Assembly: GCA_003154775.1 (NCBI GenBank)
Contig: PMES01000130.1
Location: 1 to 59,452 of the forward strand
Length of the DNA stretch: 59,452 bases
Source of the DNA: Acidobacteriota bacterium
Lineage (GTDB): Bacteria; Acidobacteriota; Terriglobia; Acidiferrales; UBA7541
Direction: 5' to 3'
A model generated the notes under the pieces. The model was not told the origin of the DNA. It saw only the letters and a program-made list of their open reading frames with translations, and searched no databases. The position numbers were made by a program, and so were the translations under genes. Below are positions 35,151 to 44,381 of the stretch, one piece after another. Each line of letters starts with the position of its first letter. Position 1 is the stretch's first letter.

Positions 35151-35219
35151 GCAGCCTGCGCAGTTTTGCATGCGCCGGCCTACCTTTACACTCCCGCGCG
35201 TGAGGGAGCGGAGGAACCC

Positions 35220-37520
35220 ATGAAAAAACTAAGTTTTTCCGCAAGCATCCTCGCCTTACTGTTTTTTGTCTTGGCAATTCCGGCTTTTTCGCAATCGCAG
35301 CTCCCTGATGCTCATGTCCTTGGCGCGCTCACCGATCCTTCCGGCGCCGGTATAGGTAGTGTTCGGGTCACCGCTCGGTTGGAAGCCGCCGCCAGCGCGC
35401 AGCTCTGGTCCGCCACTTCCACCACCGATGGTGCTTATCACCTTTCGCTTCCTCCGGGCCGCTACGTCATCCACTTCTCGCGTGACCCGTTCGCCCCTCG
35501 TGAATTCACTTGGGATCTCTCTCCCGGTGAATCTCGCACCCTCGATCTGCGCTTGGAACTCGAACGCCTCTCCTCCAGTGTCGTTGTCACTGCCGAAGCC
35601 GAGCCTGTTCTGCGTCCGCAATCCACCGCGCCCACCGACGTCATCACCCGCGAAGTCATCGACCAGCGCCAGGCCGTCTCAATTCCCGATCTGCTGCAAT
35701 TTTCCACGGGTCTCACCTTCGCCCGCACCGGCGCCAATGGTGGAACTTCCTCGCTGTTCCTGGATGGCGGCAATTCCAATTTCACCAAAGTATTGGTCGA
35801 CGGCGCGCCCATCAATCCTCCCGGTGGCGCTGTCGATTTCTCCGTCCTCACTCTGGATAACGTGGACAAGGTCGAGATTGTGCGCGGCGCGGAATCCGCG
35901 CTTTACGGTACGGACGCCGTCTCCGGTGTAGTCCAGCTCTTTTCCCATCGCGGCACCACGCGTATCCCCTCGGTCACTCTCTTCGGGGATGGAGGCAGTT
36001 ACGCCAATGGCCGCGGCGGTGGCCAATTCAGCGGCCTGCTGGGCGCTTTTGATTATTCGGGAGCCGCGTCCTACCTTGAGACCGACGGCCAGGGTCCCAA
36101 TGATGCTTTCCTGAACCGCGCCGTAACGGGGAATTTTGGCTACGCCTTCAGTGACACGAACCATCTTCGCCTGACTCTTCGCAACAACACGAGTGATGCA
36201 GGCATTCCCGGCCAGACCGTGTTCGAGCCGCCCAGCCTCCACCAGCAATATGACCAGAAGCTGTTCAGTGCCAGCGCGCGTTGGGAGTTTGTCTCGGGAG
36301 ATCACTGGCACTACCAGCTCTCAGGTTCCGAATCCTACACCCATCAACACAGCTTCAACCCGGAACAGAGCTTTTATATCGGCGGCTCCAATTCGTTCTG
36401 TCCTCAAACCAATCCTGACGCGGTTGCAACCACGCAATTTTGTAATTACACCTACGACGACCTCTACAACTACAACCGCGCGGGTTTCTCAGCCCAGACA
36501 ACCTATATCCTCCGGGATTTTGCGGCCACCGCCGGCTACCAATATGAAGTCGAAAACGGCTCCATCTCTTATCTCGCGCAAACCCACGTCCGCCGCAACA
36601 ATCAAGCCGGCTTTCTCGACTTCCGCTATCTCCCCCATCCGCGTATTTCTCTCAACCTCGGCGTCCGCGCGGAAGCCAACGGCAACTTTGGCACTCGCGT
36701 CGTGCCCCGCGCGGGGGCTTCCTTGGCGCTTCGCTATGGCCGGGGCTTTTGGGGCGACACACGTTACCGCGTATTTTATGGAGTGGGAATTAAGGAGCCT
36801 CGTTTCGATCAACTCTACACCGATCAATTCGGCGACATTGGGAATCCATCGCTCAAGCCCGAGGCCAGCAAAAACTGGAGCACCGGTATCGAGCAGAAAC
36901 TCGCGAATGATCGCGTAAAAGTAACCGCCGAATACTTCTCGAATCGTTTCTACAACATCATTAGTTTCGCATTCTGCTCGGCCTTGCCTCCACCCTCGAC
37001 CGGCAACACGTGTGGCATCAGCCTTCCCGGCGCTCCGCCCGGTTTTGGATATTACTTCAATACCGATTTGGCCCGCGCCCGCGGCACGAACATCGCCGTC
37101 GAGGCACGGGCTACAAAATGGCTCTTTGTCACCGGAAATTACACCTACGACGACAGCCTGATCCTCAAGTCCCCGAATGCCTACGATCCTAGCCTTATTC
37201 CCGGTAATCGATTGGCTCGGCGTCCACCCAATTCCGGCTCCATCACATTTACCGGCACGTTCCACCGATTCAACGCTACCCTCGCCGGCTACTTCACCGG
37301 GCAGCGCACGGACAGTGATTTCCTGGGCCTCGGCTATACGCGCAATCCTGGCTACGCCCGGATTGATATGGCGGCCAGCTACAATGTAACGCGCAGCCTC
37401 GCTTTCACCGCCCGCGCCACAAACCTTTTCGACAAACAGTACCAGGATGCCCTCGGTTATCCGGCGTTGGGCCGCGATTACCGCTTCGGCCTGCGCTACC
37501 AGTTCGCCGGTCATAACTGA
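35220..37520 (+). CDS. TonB-dependent receptor, cobalamin (BtuB-like)
   Basis: This protein of 766 residues is an outer-membrane beta-barrel receptor. It has a signal peptide to about 24 (AFSQ), an N-terminal carboxypeptidase-regulatory-like domain (about 28-118), a plug domain (about 125-245, with LVDGAPINPPGG and VEIVRGAESALYGTDAVSGVV), then a barrel ending in YRFGLRYQF near the C-terminus. The cobalamin riboswitch directly upstream indicates B12 or a related corrinoid as substrate. The start is ATG at 35220 with GGAGG upstream; a longer frame to 35166 runs into the riboswitch. Regulatory-domain receptors of this kind are common in Acidobacteriota. Confidence 0.9.
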   Translation: MKKLSFSASILALLFFVLAIPAFSQSQLPDAHVLGALTDPSGAGIGSVRVTARLEAAASAQLWSATSTTDGAYHLSLPPGRYVIHFSRDPFAPREFTWDLSPGESRTLDLRLELERLSSSVVVTAEAEPVLRPQSTAPTDVITREVIDQRQAVSIPDLLQFSTGLTFARTGANGGTSSLFLDGGNSNFTKVLVDGAPINPPGGAVDFSVLTLDNVDKVEIVRGAESALYGTDAVSGVVQLFSHRGTTRIPSVTLFGDGGSYANGRGGGQFSGLLGAFDYSGAASYLETDGQGPNDAFLNRAVTGNFGYAFSDTNHLRLTLRNNTSDAGIPGQTVFEPPSLHQQYDQKLFSASARWEFVSGDHWHYQLSGSESYTHQHSFNPEQSFYIGGSNSFCPQTNPDAVATTQFCNYTYDDLYNYNRAGFSAQTTYILRDFAATAGYQYEVENGSISYLAQTHVRRNNQAGFLDFRYLPHPRISLNLGVRAEANGNFGTRVVPRAGASLALRYGRGFWGDTRYRVFYGVGIKEPRFDQLYTDQFGDIGNPSLKPEASKNWSTGIEQKLANDRVKVTAEYFSNRFYNIISFAFCSALPPPSTGNTCGISLPGAPPGFGYYFNTDLARARGTNIAVEARATKWLFVTGNYTYDDSLILKSPNAYDPSLIPGNRLARRPPNSGSITFTGTFHRFNATLAGYFTGQRTDSDFLGLGYTRNPGYARIDMAASYNVTRSLAFTARATNLFDKQYQDALGYPALGRDYRFGLRYQFAGHN

Positions 37521-37571
37521 CGGCAGGGGGCGCATCCCCGCGTGCCCCTCTGCTATACTTTTCCTTCAACC

Positions 37572-39053
37572 ATGACGAAATTCGCCACCGAATCCGCAAT
37601 GTCCCCCGAACTCCTCGCCAAGTACGAGGCCGTCATCGGCTTGGAGGTCCACGCCCAGCTTCTTACGAAAACCAAGATCTTCTGCGGATGTTCCACGCGT
37701 TTTGGCGATCAGCCCAACTCCAATACGTGTCCCGTCTGCCTCGGACTCCCCGGCACGCTCCCTGTTCTCAACAGGCGCGTCGTCGAAATGGGCATACGTG
37801 CGGCCCTGGCGCTCAATTGCACCGTCCACGAGCATTCCCGCTTCGCCCGCAAAAACTATTTCTACCCCGATCTTCCCAAGGGCTACCAAATCTCTCAATA
37901 CGAACTCCCCCTAGCTTCCGGTGGCTGGCTTGAAATTGAACACGGCGGCAAGACGAAGCGCATCGGCATCACGCGCCTCCATCTCGAGGAAGATGCGGGC
38001 AAGTCCCTCCATGACGGCTTGGCGCAATCCGCGGACAAAACCTATGTGGACCTCAATCGCTGCGGCACGCCCCTCAGCGAAATCGTTTCCGAGCCGGACA
38101 TGCGCTCGCCCGACGAGGCTTACGCTTACCTCACCACGCTACGTCAAATCCTCCTCTACACCGGCGTGAGCGATTGCAACATGGAAGAAGGTTCGCTCCG
38201 CTGTGACGCCAATGTCAGCGTGCGCCTGCGCGGCGCCAGGGAATTCGGCACCAAGGTCGAGGTCAAGAATCTCAACTCTTTCCGCTACCTCGCCAAGGCC
38301 CTCGAATACGAAATCGAGCGCCACATCGGCGTCCTCGAATCCGGCGGCAGCATCTCTCAGGAAACCCGCCTTTGGAATCAACACGCCGGCCGCACGGATT
38401 CTATGCGCTCCAAGGAAAAGGCCCACGACTACCGCTATTTTCCGGAGCCGGACCTGCTCCCCGTGCACGTCAGCTCCGCCTGGCGCGACGAGGTTCGTTC
38501 TACGCTCCCCGAACTCCCTTTCGCCAAGCGCGCCCGCTTCGTCTCTTCCTTCGGCATCACCGCCTACAACGCCGAAGTTCTCACCGACACGCAAGCCCTC
38601 GCTGCCTACTTTGAATCTGTTGTGAAAGTCGGCGCTCCCGGAAAAGCGGCCGCCAACTGGATGCAGACCGAATTGCTGCGCCGCTTGCACGATTCCGCCA
38701 AGGAAATTGCCGCAAGCCCTGTCGCCCCCGCCGCTCTCGCCGAACTCGTTTCTCTGGTCGAATCTGGGAAAATCACTGCTGCGGTTGGGAAGAAAGTCTT
38801 CGCGACCATGTTTGAATCGGGACGCTCCGCCGCACAGATTGTCGCCGCCGAAGGGCTGGGCGCTCAAGTCAGTGACGCGGCAATTGAAGAAGCAGCCCGC
38901 GACATTATCGCCAAGAATCCCGACAACGTCGCCAAATTCAAATCCGGCAACGAAGGCGTCTTCAAGTTCTTCGTTGGCCGGGTCATGCGTATCACCAAAG
39001 GCCAGGCCAATCCCCAATCCGTAAACGACATCCTCCGCAAGCTCCTGTCCTGA
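37572..39053 (+). CDS. gatB: Asp/Glu-tRNA amidotransferase subunit B
   Basis: This protein of 493 residues catalyses, with GatC and GatA, conversion of misacylated Glu-tRNA(Gln) or Asp-tRNA(Asn). The N-terminal GatB signature [13 protein letters not shown] is followed by a zinc-type cysteine set (FCGCSTRFG and NTCPVCLG). The phosphoryl-transfer cradle covers 60-300, and a YqeY-like tail domain covers roughly 350-493. gatA and gatC are not in the window. The start is uncertain: ATG at 37572 or ATG at 37599, neither with a good ribosome site. Confidence 0.94.
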   Translation: MTKFATESAMSPELLAKYEAVIGLEVHAQLLTKTKIFCGCSTRFGDQPNSNTCPVCLGLPGTLPVLNRRVVEMGIRAALALNCTVHEHSRFARKNYFYPDLPKGYQISQYELPLASGGWLEIEHGGKTKRIGITRLHLEEDAGKSLHDGLAQSADKTYVDLNRCGTPLSEIVSEPDMRSPDEAYAYLTTLRQILLYTGVSDCNMEEGSLRCDANVSVRLRGAREFGTKVEVKNLNSFRYLAKALEYEIERHIGVLESGGSISQETRLWNQHAGRTDSMRSKEKAHDYRYFPEPDLLPVHVSSAWRDEVRSTLPELPFAKRARFVSSFGITAYNAEVLTDTQALAAYFESVVKVGAPGKAAANWMQTELLRRLHDSAKEIAASPVAPAALAELVSLVESGKITAAVGKKVFATMFESGRSAAQIVAAEGLGAQVSDAAIEEAARDIIAKNPDNVAKFKSGNEGVFKFFVGRVMRITKGQANPQSVNDILRKLLS

Positions 39054-39069
39054 TTCGCACGAGGAACCC

Positions 39070-39528
39070 ATGCTCAAGATCGGCGACAAAGCCCCTGACT
39101 TCACCCTCACTTCCGACGAAGGCAAAGAAGTTTCGCTGAAGAATTTCAAAGGCCAGCGCGTCCTGCTCTATTTCTACCCCAGAGCCAGCACGCCCGGCTG
39201 CACCATCGAAGCCTGTGAATTTCGCGACCTTAAACCCAAATTCGATAAGGAAGATGTCGTCATTCTCGGCGTCAGCGCCGATCCGGAAAAATCCCTGAAG
39301 AATTTCAAGGCCAAGCAGAATCTCAATTTCCCCCTGCTCGGCGATCCCACCCACAAAATGATCGCATCCTACGGCGTCTGGCGCATGAAGAAATTCATGG
39401 GCCGCTCCTTCAAGGGCATTATCCGCAGCACCTTTTTAATTGGCCCCACCGGCAAAATCGAGCAAATCTGGGACGAAGTCAAAGCCAAAGGCCACGCAGC
39501 CGAAACCCTTGCGCATCTCTCCGCGTAA
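39070..39528 (+). CDS. bcp: thioredoxin-dependent thiol peroxidase (peroxiredoxin Q/Bcp)
   Basis: This 152-residue AhpC/TSA-fold peroxidase reduces hydroperoxides. The peroxidatic Cys44 and resolving Cys49 are in the GCTIEACEFRDL motif, the typical C-x4-C arrangement of Bcp. Upstream, YFYPRASTPG replaces the more usual YFYPKDNTPG/ATPG. It starts 16 bases after gatB with a GAGGA ribosome site and is probably co-transcribed. Confidence 0.93.
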   Translation: MLKIGDKAPDFTLTSDEGKEVSLKNFKGQRVLLYFYPRASTPGCTIEACEFRDLKPKFDKEDVVILGVSADPEKSLKNFKAKQNLNFPLLGDPTHKMIASYGVWRMKKFMGRSFKGIIRSTFLIGPTGKIEQIWDEVKAKGHAAETLAHLSA

Positions 39529-39872
39529 TTCTCACTCCAAGTTTCCCACAAGCCTCTGCCCTGTAGCTCAGGCCTTCAGGCCTGAGGCTTTTCTTGGGTT
39601 TGCCGTTGTAGCGGCCGCCTTCCGAGGCGGGCGCCTTTTGTGCGATGAATCCCTCTTCTTCCTCGCACTCCTCCTGTGGCACAGTCACTCCCGTTTACCC
39701 TGAGCCTCGAAGGGACTGTGCTCTTGCCTTTCTCTTCTCCCCCTCTTCTCCGTGAACTCTGCATCCTCCGCGACCTCTGTGTAATCTTTTTTCTTCTTCC
39801 GGCTAAATCCCACGAACCAGTTTCTTTCAACTTTGAACTTTCGACTCTTCAACCTCTTCTCTCCCGCCTCCC
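39529..39872. repeat. intergenic stretch with hairpin repeats
   Basis: No gene is supported. The stretch holds a perfect hairpin TCAGGCC-TTCA-GGCCTGA (39568-39585), a second CCGCCT-TCCG-AGGCGG (39615-39630), and a pyrimidine-rich section with TTTCAACTTTGAACTTTC-like words near 39826-39845. The same types of elements recur near 44.1-44.4 kb and 49.4-49.6 kb. Confidence 0.6.
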
Positions 39873-40745
39873 TCACAACTCCGTCCGCAATTCCTCCCCC
39901 TCCGCCTCAATCAACAAATTATCGATCAACCGTGTCTTCCCAATGAAAATGGCCACCACCGCATAACTTCGCCGCCCCACGCGCACCACCGGCTCAAACG
40001 TCTTCGCATCCACAATCTCCGCGTAGTCCACCCGCGCGCGCGGCTCGCCCGCCAGCACCTTATGCATGGCCTGCTGCAATTGCAGAGCATCGCGCACGCC
40101 CGAACCCACTTCGTGTGCGGCCGCCCGAAGCGCGCGAGACAATACCGTCGCCGCCTTCCTCTCCTCCGCATTCAAATACAAATTCCGCGAGGACATCGCC
40201 AGCCCGTCCGCCTCGCGCACGATCGGGCAGAGCACGATCTCCGTGTCCAGATTCAAATCCCGCGCCATTTGCTGCACCATGCGCGCCTGCTGCGCATCCT
40301 TGCGCCCGAAATACGCAAAGTGCGGCTGCACAATCTCCAGCAGCTTCAGCACAACGGTGGTCACCCCGCGAAAATGGCCCGGGCGTGACTTGCCCTCCAG
40401 CCGCTCGCTCAACCCGTCCACTTGCACGTACGTCGAAAACCCGGGTGGGTACATCTCCGCCGCATCGGGCAGGAACAGCCCGTCGATTTTTGCGGCTTCC
40501 AGCTTCGCCGTGTCCGCCTCAATTGGCCGCGGGTACTTGGACAAATCCTCTTTCGGCCCAAACTGTTTCGGATTCAAAAATATGGATGCGTACACCGGCG
40601 AACACTCTTTCTTTGCCCTTTCCACCAGCGCCAGGTGCCCTGCGTGCAGCGCCCCCATCGTCGGCACGAACCCGATCACGCGTTGTTCCAATCGCGCTTC
40701 CTTCGCTTTTTCCTTCATCCACGCAATGGTGCGAATTGTTTCCAT
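39873..40745 (-). CDS. panC: pantothenate synthetase
   Basis: This 290-residue enzyme condenses pantoate with beta-alanine using ATP. The nucleotidyltransferase motif GFVPTMGALHAGH is at 25-37, with the family segments SIFLNPKQFGPKEDL and GRKDAQQ, and READGLAMSSRN in the adenylate-binding region. The length is normal. It lies downstream of panB on the same strand, 80 bases apart, giving the two pantothenate-branch steps together. panD and panE are not in the window. Confidence 0.95.
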   Translation of the reverse strand: METIRTIAWMKEKAKEARLEQRVIGFVPTMGALHAGHLALVERAKKECSPVYASIFLNPKQFGPKEDLSKYPRPIEADTAKLEAAKIDGLFLPDAAEMYPPGFSTYVQVDGLSERLEGKSRPGHFRGVTTVVLKLLEIVQPHFAYFGRKDAQQARMVQQMARDLNLDTEIVLCPIVREADGLAMSSRNLYLNAEERKAATVLSRALRAAAHEVGSGVRDALQLQQAMHKVLAGEPRARVDYAEIVDAKTFEPVVRVGRRSYAVVAIFIGKTRLIDNLLIEAEGEELRTEL

Positions 40746-40825
40746 TCACCGCTCCCCAAAAAAGAAGGGCGCAGAATCTCTGCGCCCCGCAGCTCTTTCT
40801 TAAACGTCACGTTCCACCGGATGAT

Positions 40826-41713
40826 TCACCGCGCGATGGGGATGGTCTTCCGCCCCTTGACGCTCGCCGAAGAGTGGTAGGACTCCGCATCCGAGGGAAA
40901 GTTCCCGCTTTGCACGTCTGCGCAATACCCTTTGACCGCCTCTAGAATTGTTTGTCCCACGTTGGCGTACTGCCGCGCAAATTTCGGCGGCTCCCGGAAC
41001 GTCAGCCCCAGCATGTCGTGCAGCACCAGGATCTGCCCGTCGCAATCCGGTCCCGCGCCAATTCCAATGGTGGGAATCCGCACACTGCGCGTGATCTCCG
41101 CCGCCAGCTCTCGCGGCAGCGCTTCCAGCACAATCGCGAACGCACCCGCAGCCTCCACCGCCCGCGCATCGCGCAAAACCTGCTCCGCCCCGCCCGGCGT
41201 CTTCCCCTGTACGCGATAGCCGCCCAAGGCGTTCACCGATTGCGGCGTCAGCCCAACGTGGCCCATCACGGGAATCTCCGCTTCCGTCAGCCGCGAAATC
41301 AGCTCCAGCCTTCGTTCGCCTCCCTCGATCTTCACCGCCTCCGCGCCCGCTTCCTTCACGAAGCGTATGGCGTTCCGCAGCGCCTCATTCAAGTCGCCGT
41401 GGTACGAGCCATACGGCATGTCCGCCACCACCAAGGCCCGTTGCACACCCCGCCGCACCGCTTTCGTGTGATGCAGCGCCTCTTCCAGCGTGAGCGGCAA
41501 CGTGCTGTCGTACCCTAGCGCCACCATCGCCACGGAGTCGCCCACCAGCACCACGTCCACCCCGGCCTCGTCCAGCAGGCGCGCCGTCGGATAGTCGTAT
41601 GCCGTCAGGCAGGTGATCTTCTTCTTGTTCAGGGAATCTGCAGCGTCGGTCTTCCGCTGCAGCAAATCGGGCACGGTCACTTTCCCGTCGCCCCCAGTCG
41701 GGATCGTACTCAT
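40826..41713 (-). CDS. panB: 3-methyl-2-oxobutanoate hydroxymethyltransferase
   Basis: This 295-residue TIM-barrel enzyme makes ketopantoate from 2-oxoisovalerate and methylene-tetrahydrofolate. Recognised segments are ITCLTAYDYPTARLLDEAG, VLVGDSVAMVALGYDST with the metal-binding Asp, the EAVKIEGG strand, the GHVGLTPQ loop and PTIGIGAGPDCDGQILVLHD. The N-terminus is about 30 residues longer than E. coli PanB. A palindrome resembling a Crp/Fnr site lies 70 bases upstream. Confidence 0.95.
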   Translation of the reverse strand: MSTIPTGGDGKVTVPDLLQRKTDAADSLNKKKITCLTAYDYPTARLLDEAGVDVVLVGDSVAMVALGYDSTLPLTLEEALHHTKAVRRGVQRALVVADMPYGSYHGDLNEALRNAIRFVKEAGAEAVKIEGGERRLELISRLTEAEIPVMGHVGLTPQSVNALGGYRVQGKTPGGAEQVLRDARAVEAAGAFAIVLEALPRELAAEITRSVRIPTIGIGAGPDCDGQILVLHDMLGLTFREPPKFARQYANVGQTILEAVKGYCADVQSGNFPSDAESYHSSASVKGRKTIPIAR

Positions 41714-41782
41714 GTCGGCCTCCGGTGCCGTTCCCTAAATTCGGGATACAGCCCTCTTCCAACTCCCCAACTATACCAAATT

Positions 41783-41796
41783 GTGATGCCCATCAC
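41783..41796. promoter_or_regulatory. Crp/Fnr-type palindrome before panB
   Basis: GTGAT-GCCC-ATCAC is a perfect dyad with 4-base spacing, the same half-sites as in the palindrome before the Crp/Fnr gene at 26005-26018. It lies between panB and the small hypothetical gene, both on the minus strand. Confidence 0.4.
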
Positions 41797-41840
41797 CAAT
41801 ATTCGTGATTCAAGGAGTGGCCCATCCCTCGGTCGCCCCG

Positions 41841-42161
41841 TTAATTAGGCACTGACGTTATAAGACTTACGGGAACCGTGAACTCGGACAACCCGTCTTT
41901 AGACTCGATGTCGGCGGGCCTGGCCGTGCTGACGCGCACTAACTCTCGTCCTTTTTCGTCCTGGTATCGCTTCAAGACTTCACAGGGCACGCTCCCAAGT
42001 CTTGGGAATTCACTGTCAGGGTGTAAATCTTCGCTGGTGAGCACCGGGACCTTATCGGTGATGATGTGGTGGCGACCCTCAGCATCCACTAACTCGCACT
42101 CCACCCAGCCAGGCTGGTGGTGATCTACAAAACGGATGATTTGAACAGAAATGAAATGCAT
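41841..42161 (-). CDS. small conserved-looking hypothetical protein
   Basis: I do not recognise this 106-residue protein by name. It is soluble, probably all-beta, with no signal peptide, membrane helix or cysteine cluster (one Cys in VECELVD, one in SVPCEVL). Its codon use and well-formed composition suggest a real gene. It lies upstream of panB, separated by 127 bases that contain the Crp/Fnr-type palindrome. Confidence 0.6.
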   Translation of the reverse strand: MHFISVQIIRFVDHHQPGWVECELVDAEGRHHIITDKVPVLTSEDLHPDSEFPRLGSVPCEVLKRYQDEKGRELVRVSTARPADIESKDGLSEFTVPVSLITSVPN

Positions 42162-42263
42162 GGCATCTGTATCAAACTACGAAGGGCAGCCCGACCGCAA
42201 CCGCTTTGGTTGTGGCGTAGCTCCCAGTAACTCGGATTATCACAAACTGACCCGCTGCTGATT

Positions 42264-43433
42264 CTACGAGCGCGTCACTCTGGCGGCTTGCGCGCGCCCC
42301 TTCCATTGCCCTCCGCGGCCTAGCCAATAGCGCACTGCGGAAAGCCAGGTCGCACAGGAATAGAATGCGGCGGCTACGGGAAGAAACGGCGCCCAGAGTG
42401 GCGAAAGCCCATAAAACCGCACCGTGGGCAAGTACGTCACCGCCATCAGCAGCCACGCCGCCAGGCCCAGCCGCCACACCACGGGTTGCGGGTAAAACGC
42501 CAAAACAACCGGCGCAACATACGTCAGCAGCATTCCCGCGAGCGTGCCGAGTAGCAGCAGGGAGGAATACTTGAGCTGCGTGAACGCCGTCCGCGCAATC
42601 AAGTCGCGAATTTCGCCAAACGTCTGGTACGCGCGCAGGCTCACGCTTTTCCGCGTGAGTCCCATCCAGATCGCGCCGCCGCTGCGTTTCACGGCGCGCG
42701 CCAGCGCGCAATCGTCGATCACTTCCGCGCGAATCGCCGCAAATCCGCCAATGTGCTCCAGCGCCGTTCGCCGCAGCAGGACGCAACCGCCCGCAGCGCC
42801 CGCCATCCGTGCCTTAGTGTCCGCAATCCACCTCGGCGGATACAGCTTCAGGAAAAAGTAAAGGAAGGGAGGAATCAGCAAGCGCTCCGCAAACGATTTC
42901 GCCTGCAGCAGCACCATCAGCGACACAAGGTCCAGTCGCAGCTGCTCCGCCCGCGACACCAACCGCGCCAAAGTGTCTGGAGTATGCTCGATATCCGCGT
43001 CGGTAAACCAGAAATACTCCGGCGCGTCCTCCTCACAACTCGCCATCCCTTGCTGCAAAGCCCAAAGCTTACCGGTCCATCCGCTCTGCAGTGCCTCCGC
43101 GCGCAGGATCCTTACGCGTTCCGTCGCGCCCGCTTCCTGCGCAGCGGTTCTTGCCAGATCAGGCGTCGCATCCTCGCTGTGATCATCCACAATGACGGCG
43201 CGCAATTCGCCCGGATATTCTTGCCGAGCAAGCGAGGAAACCGCACGGGCAATCGTCTCCGCCTCATTGCGCGCGGGCATAACGCACACTACGCGCGGCC
43301 ACACGGATGGAATTTGGTGCGGCGCAATGTCGTCGTCGAACGCCCGGAGTTGCCAGAATGCTCCGCGAAAAAACGTGAGCACAATCCAGATGAGGAGAGT
43401 AAGACCGGCGAGAATCAACGCAACGGAAGGCAC
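42264..43433 (-). CDS. family 2 glycosyltransferase, HpnB-like
   Basis: This 389-residue membrane glycosyltransferase has one N-terminal helix (5-25), a GT-A domain with VVCVMPARNEAETI, the VIVDDHSEDAT nucleotide site, the metal motif FTDADIEHTPDT and GGCVLLRRTALEHIGGF. The hydrophobic C-terminal half has several helices. The combination resembles the hopanoid-associated HpnB family. No other hopanoid gene is in the window, so a role in hopanoid or other lipid glycosylation is inferred. Confidence 0.82.
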   Translation of the reverse strand: MPSVALILAGLTLLIWIVLTFFRGAFWQLRAFDDDIAPHQIPSVWPRVVCVMPARNEAETIARAVSSLARQEYPGELRAVIVDDHSEDATPDLARTAAQEAGATERVRILRAEALQSGWTGKLWALQQGMASCEEDAPEYFWFTDADIEHTPDTLARLVSRAEQLRLDLVSLMVLLQAKSFAERLLIPPFLYFFLKLYPPRWIADTKARMAGAAGGCVLLRRTALEHIGGFAAIRAEVIDDCALARAVKRSGGAIWMGLTRKSVSLRAYQTFGEIRDLIARTAFTQLKYSSLLLLGTLAGMLLTYVAPVVLAFYPQPVVWRLGLAAWLLMAVTYLPTVRFYGLSPLWAPFLPVAAAFYSCATWLSAVRYWLGRGGQWKGRAQAARVTRS

Positions 43434-43513
43434 GCCCTATTCTGTCGCGAAATGTATCCCGGCCGCTAGGCCAGATCTTCGGCGCGCATCGAGGAAGCCC
43501 GCGCAAATCCAGC

Positions 43514-43978
43514 TTAGCTGCCGGCTTGCAGGCTCGTAGCGCGGTGAATCGCTTTGTGAATGCGCTGATACGTGCCGCAGCGGCACAGATTGCCGTTCAT
43601 GGCGTCGTCAATTTCCGCGTCCGTGGGGCTCGATTTCCTGGCCAGCAATGCCACGGCAGACATGATCTGCCCCGATTGGCAGTACCCGCATTGCGGCACA
43701 TCTTCTTCGATCCACGCTTTCTGAACGGGGTGGGAGCCGTCGGCGGAAAGACCTTCGATCGTGGTGATCTTCTTTCCCTCAACGCTGGAGACGGGCGTGA
43801 TGCACGAGCGCGAAGCTTCGCCGTCGATGTGCACCGTACAAGCGCCACACAGCGCCACTCCGCAACCGACCTTCGTCCCGGTCATATTCAGCGTGCCGCG
43901 CAGCACCCACAGAAGAGGCATCTGGGGATCCACATTGACGGTCGTGGCTTTTCCATTCAACGTAAAAGTGACGGCCAT
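43514..43978 (-). CDS. orphan (2Fe-2S) subunit of a molybdenum hydroxylase (IorA-like)
   Basis: This protein of 154 residues has the two [2Fe-2S] sites of xanthine oxidase-family small subunits: Cys39, 44, 47 and 59, then Cys97, 100, 132 and 134. It resembles the alpha subunit of isoquinoline 1-oxidoreductase. No signal peptide is present, unlike the small subunit at 8377-9021. The start is ATG at 43978, with AGGAGG upstream. The large molybdopterin subunit that normally follows is absent; the next gene downstream is the glycosyltransferase. It either works with a subunit elsewhere or is left over from a lost operon. Confidence 0.85.
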   Translation of the reverse strand: MAVTFTLNGKATTVNVDPQMPLLWVLRGTLNMTGTKVGCGVALCGACTVHIDGEASRSCITPVSSVEGKKITTIEGLSADGSHPVQKAWIEEDVPQCGYCQSGQIMSAVALLARKSSPTDAEIDDAMNGNLCRCGTYQRIHKAIHRATSLQAGS

Positions 43979-44086
43979 AAGTCCCTCCTTCGGCGCGCCC
44001 GATATCGTACACCAACTCCCCGCATGGATGGAAATTGTGCGCAATTCCGCCGGGTCCGCGCCCCCGGGCGACCTCTCGCCCTTGTA

Positions 44087-44340
44087 GGGGCCGCCTGGCG
44101 TTTACCCCGACCCGGTCGGGGAGGCGGGCCGCAGGCCAGTCTGTGTAGTGGCCGATCCCGCCTTGCGGGATCGGTTCTTGGGTTTATCCTTTGTCGCGTA
44201 CAAAAATGGGAATGTCGGCGCGCCGACAATTGCACTTGACGACGTAGTATCGGTACCCCCCCCCCCTGTTTTTGCGTATGTACGGGAATGATTGGACTTA
44301 CAGGTGACCCTCGCGTATGTACGGGAATGATTGGGGTTAG
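44087..44340 (+). repeat. composite intergenic repeat, unit A
   Basis: The unit holds, in order, GGGGCCGCCTGGCG (44087-44100), hairpin CCCCGACC-C-GGTCGGGG (44105-44121), a second hairpin with arms GATCCCGC/GCGGGATC (44154-44172), palindrome TGTCGGCGCGCCGACA (44213-44228), a run of eleven C (44256-44266) and a 74-base dimeric block (44267-44340). The block has two 22-base identical copies starting at 44274 and 44313, 39 bases apart, each ending in GGGAATGATTGG. The same modules recur in the same order in unit B. Confidence 0.8.
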
Positions 44341-44352
44341 GGGAGAAAAATG

Positions 44353-44381
44353 GTTGAAAGTTGAAAGTTGAAGGTTGAAAG
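44353..44381. repeat. imperfect tandem GTTGAAA repeat
   Basis: Four 7-base units of the form GTTGAAA lie in tandem with minor variation. A related pyrimidine version on the other strand is seen near 39826-39845. It lies between repeat units A and B. Confidence 0.6.
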
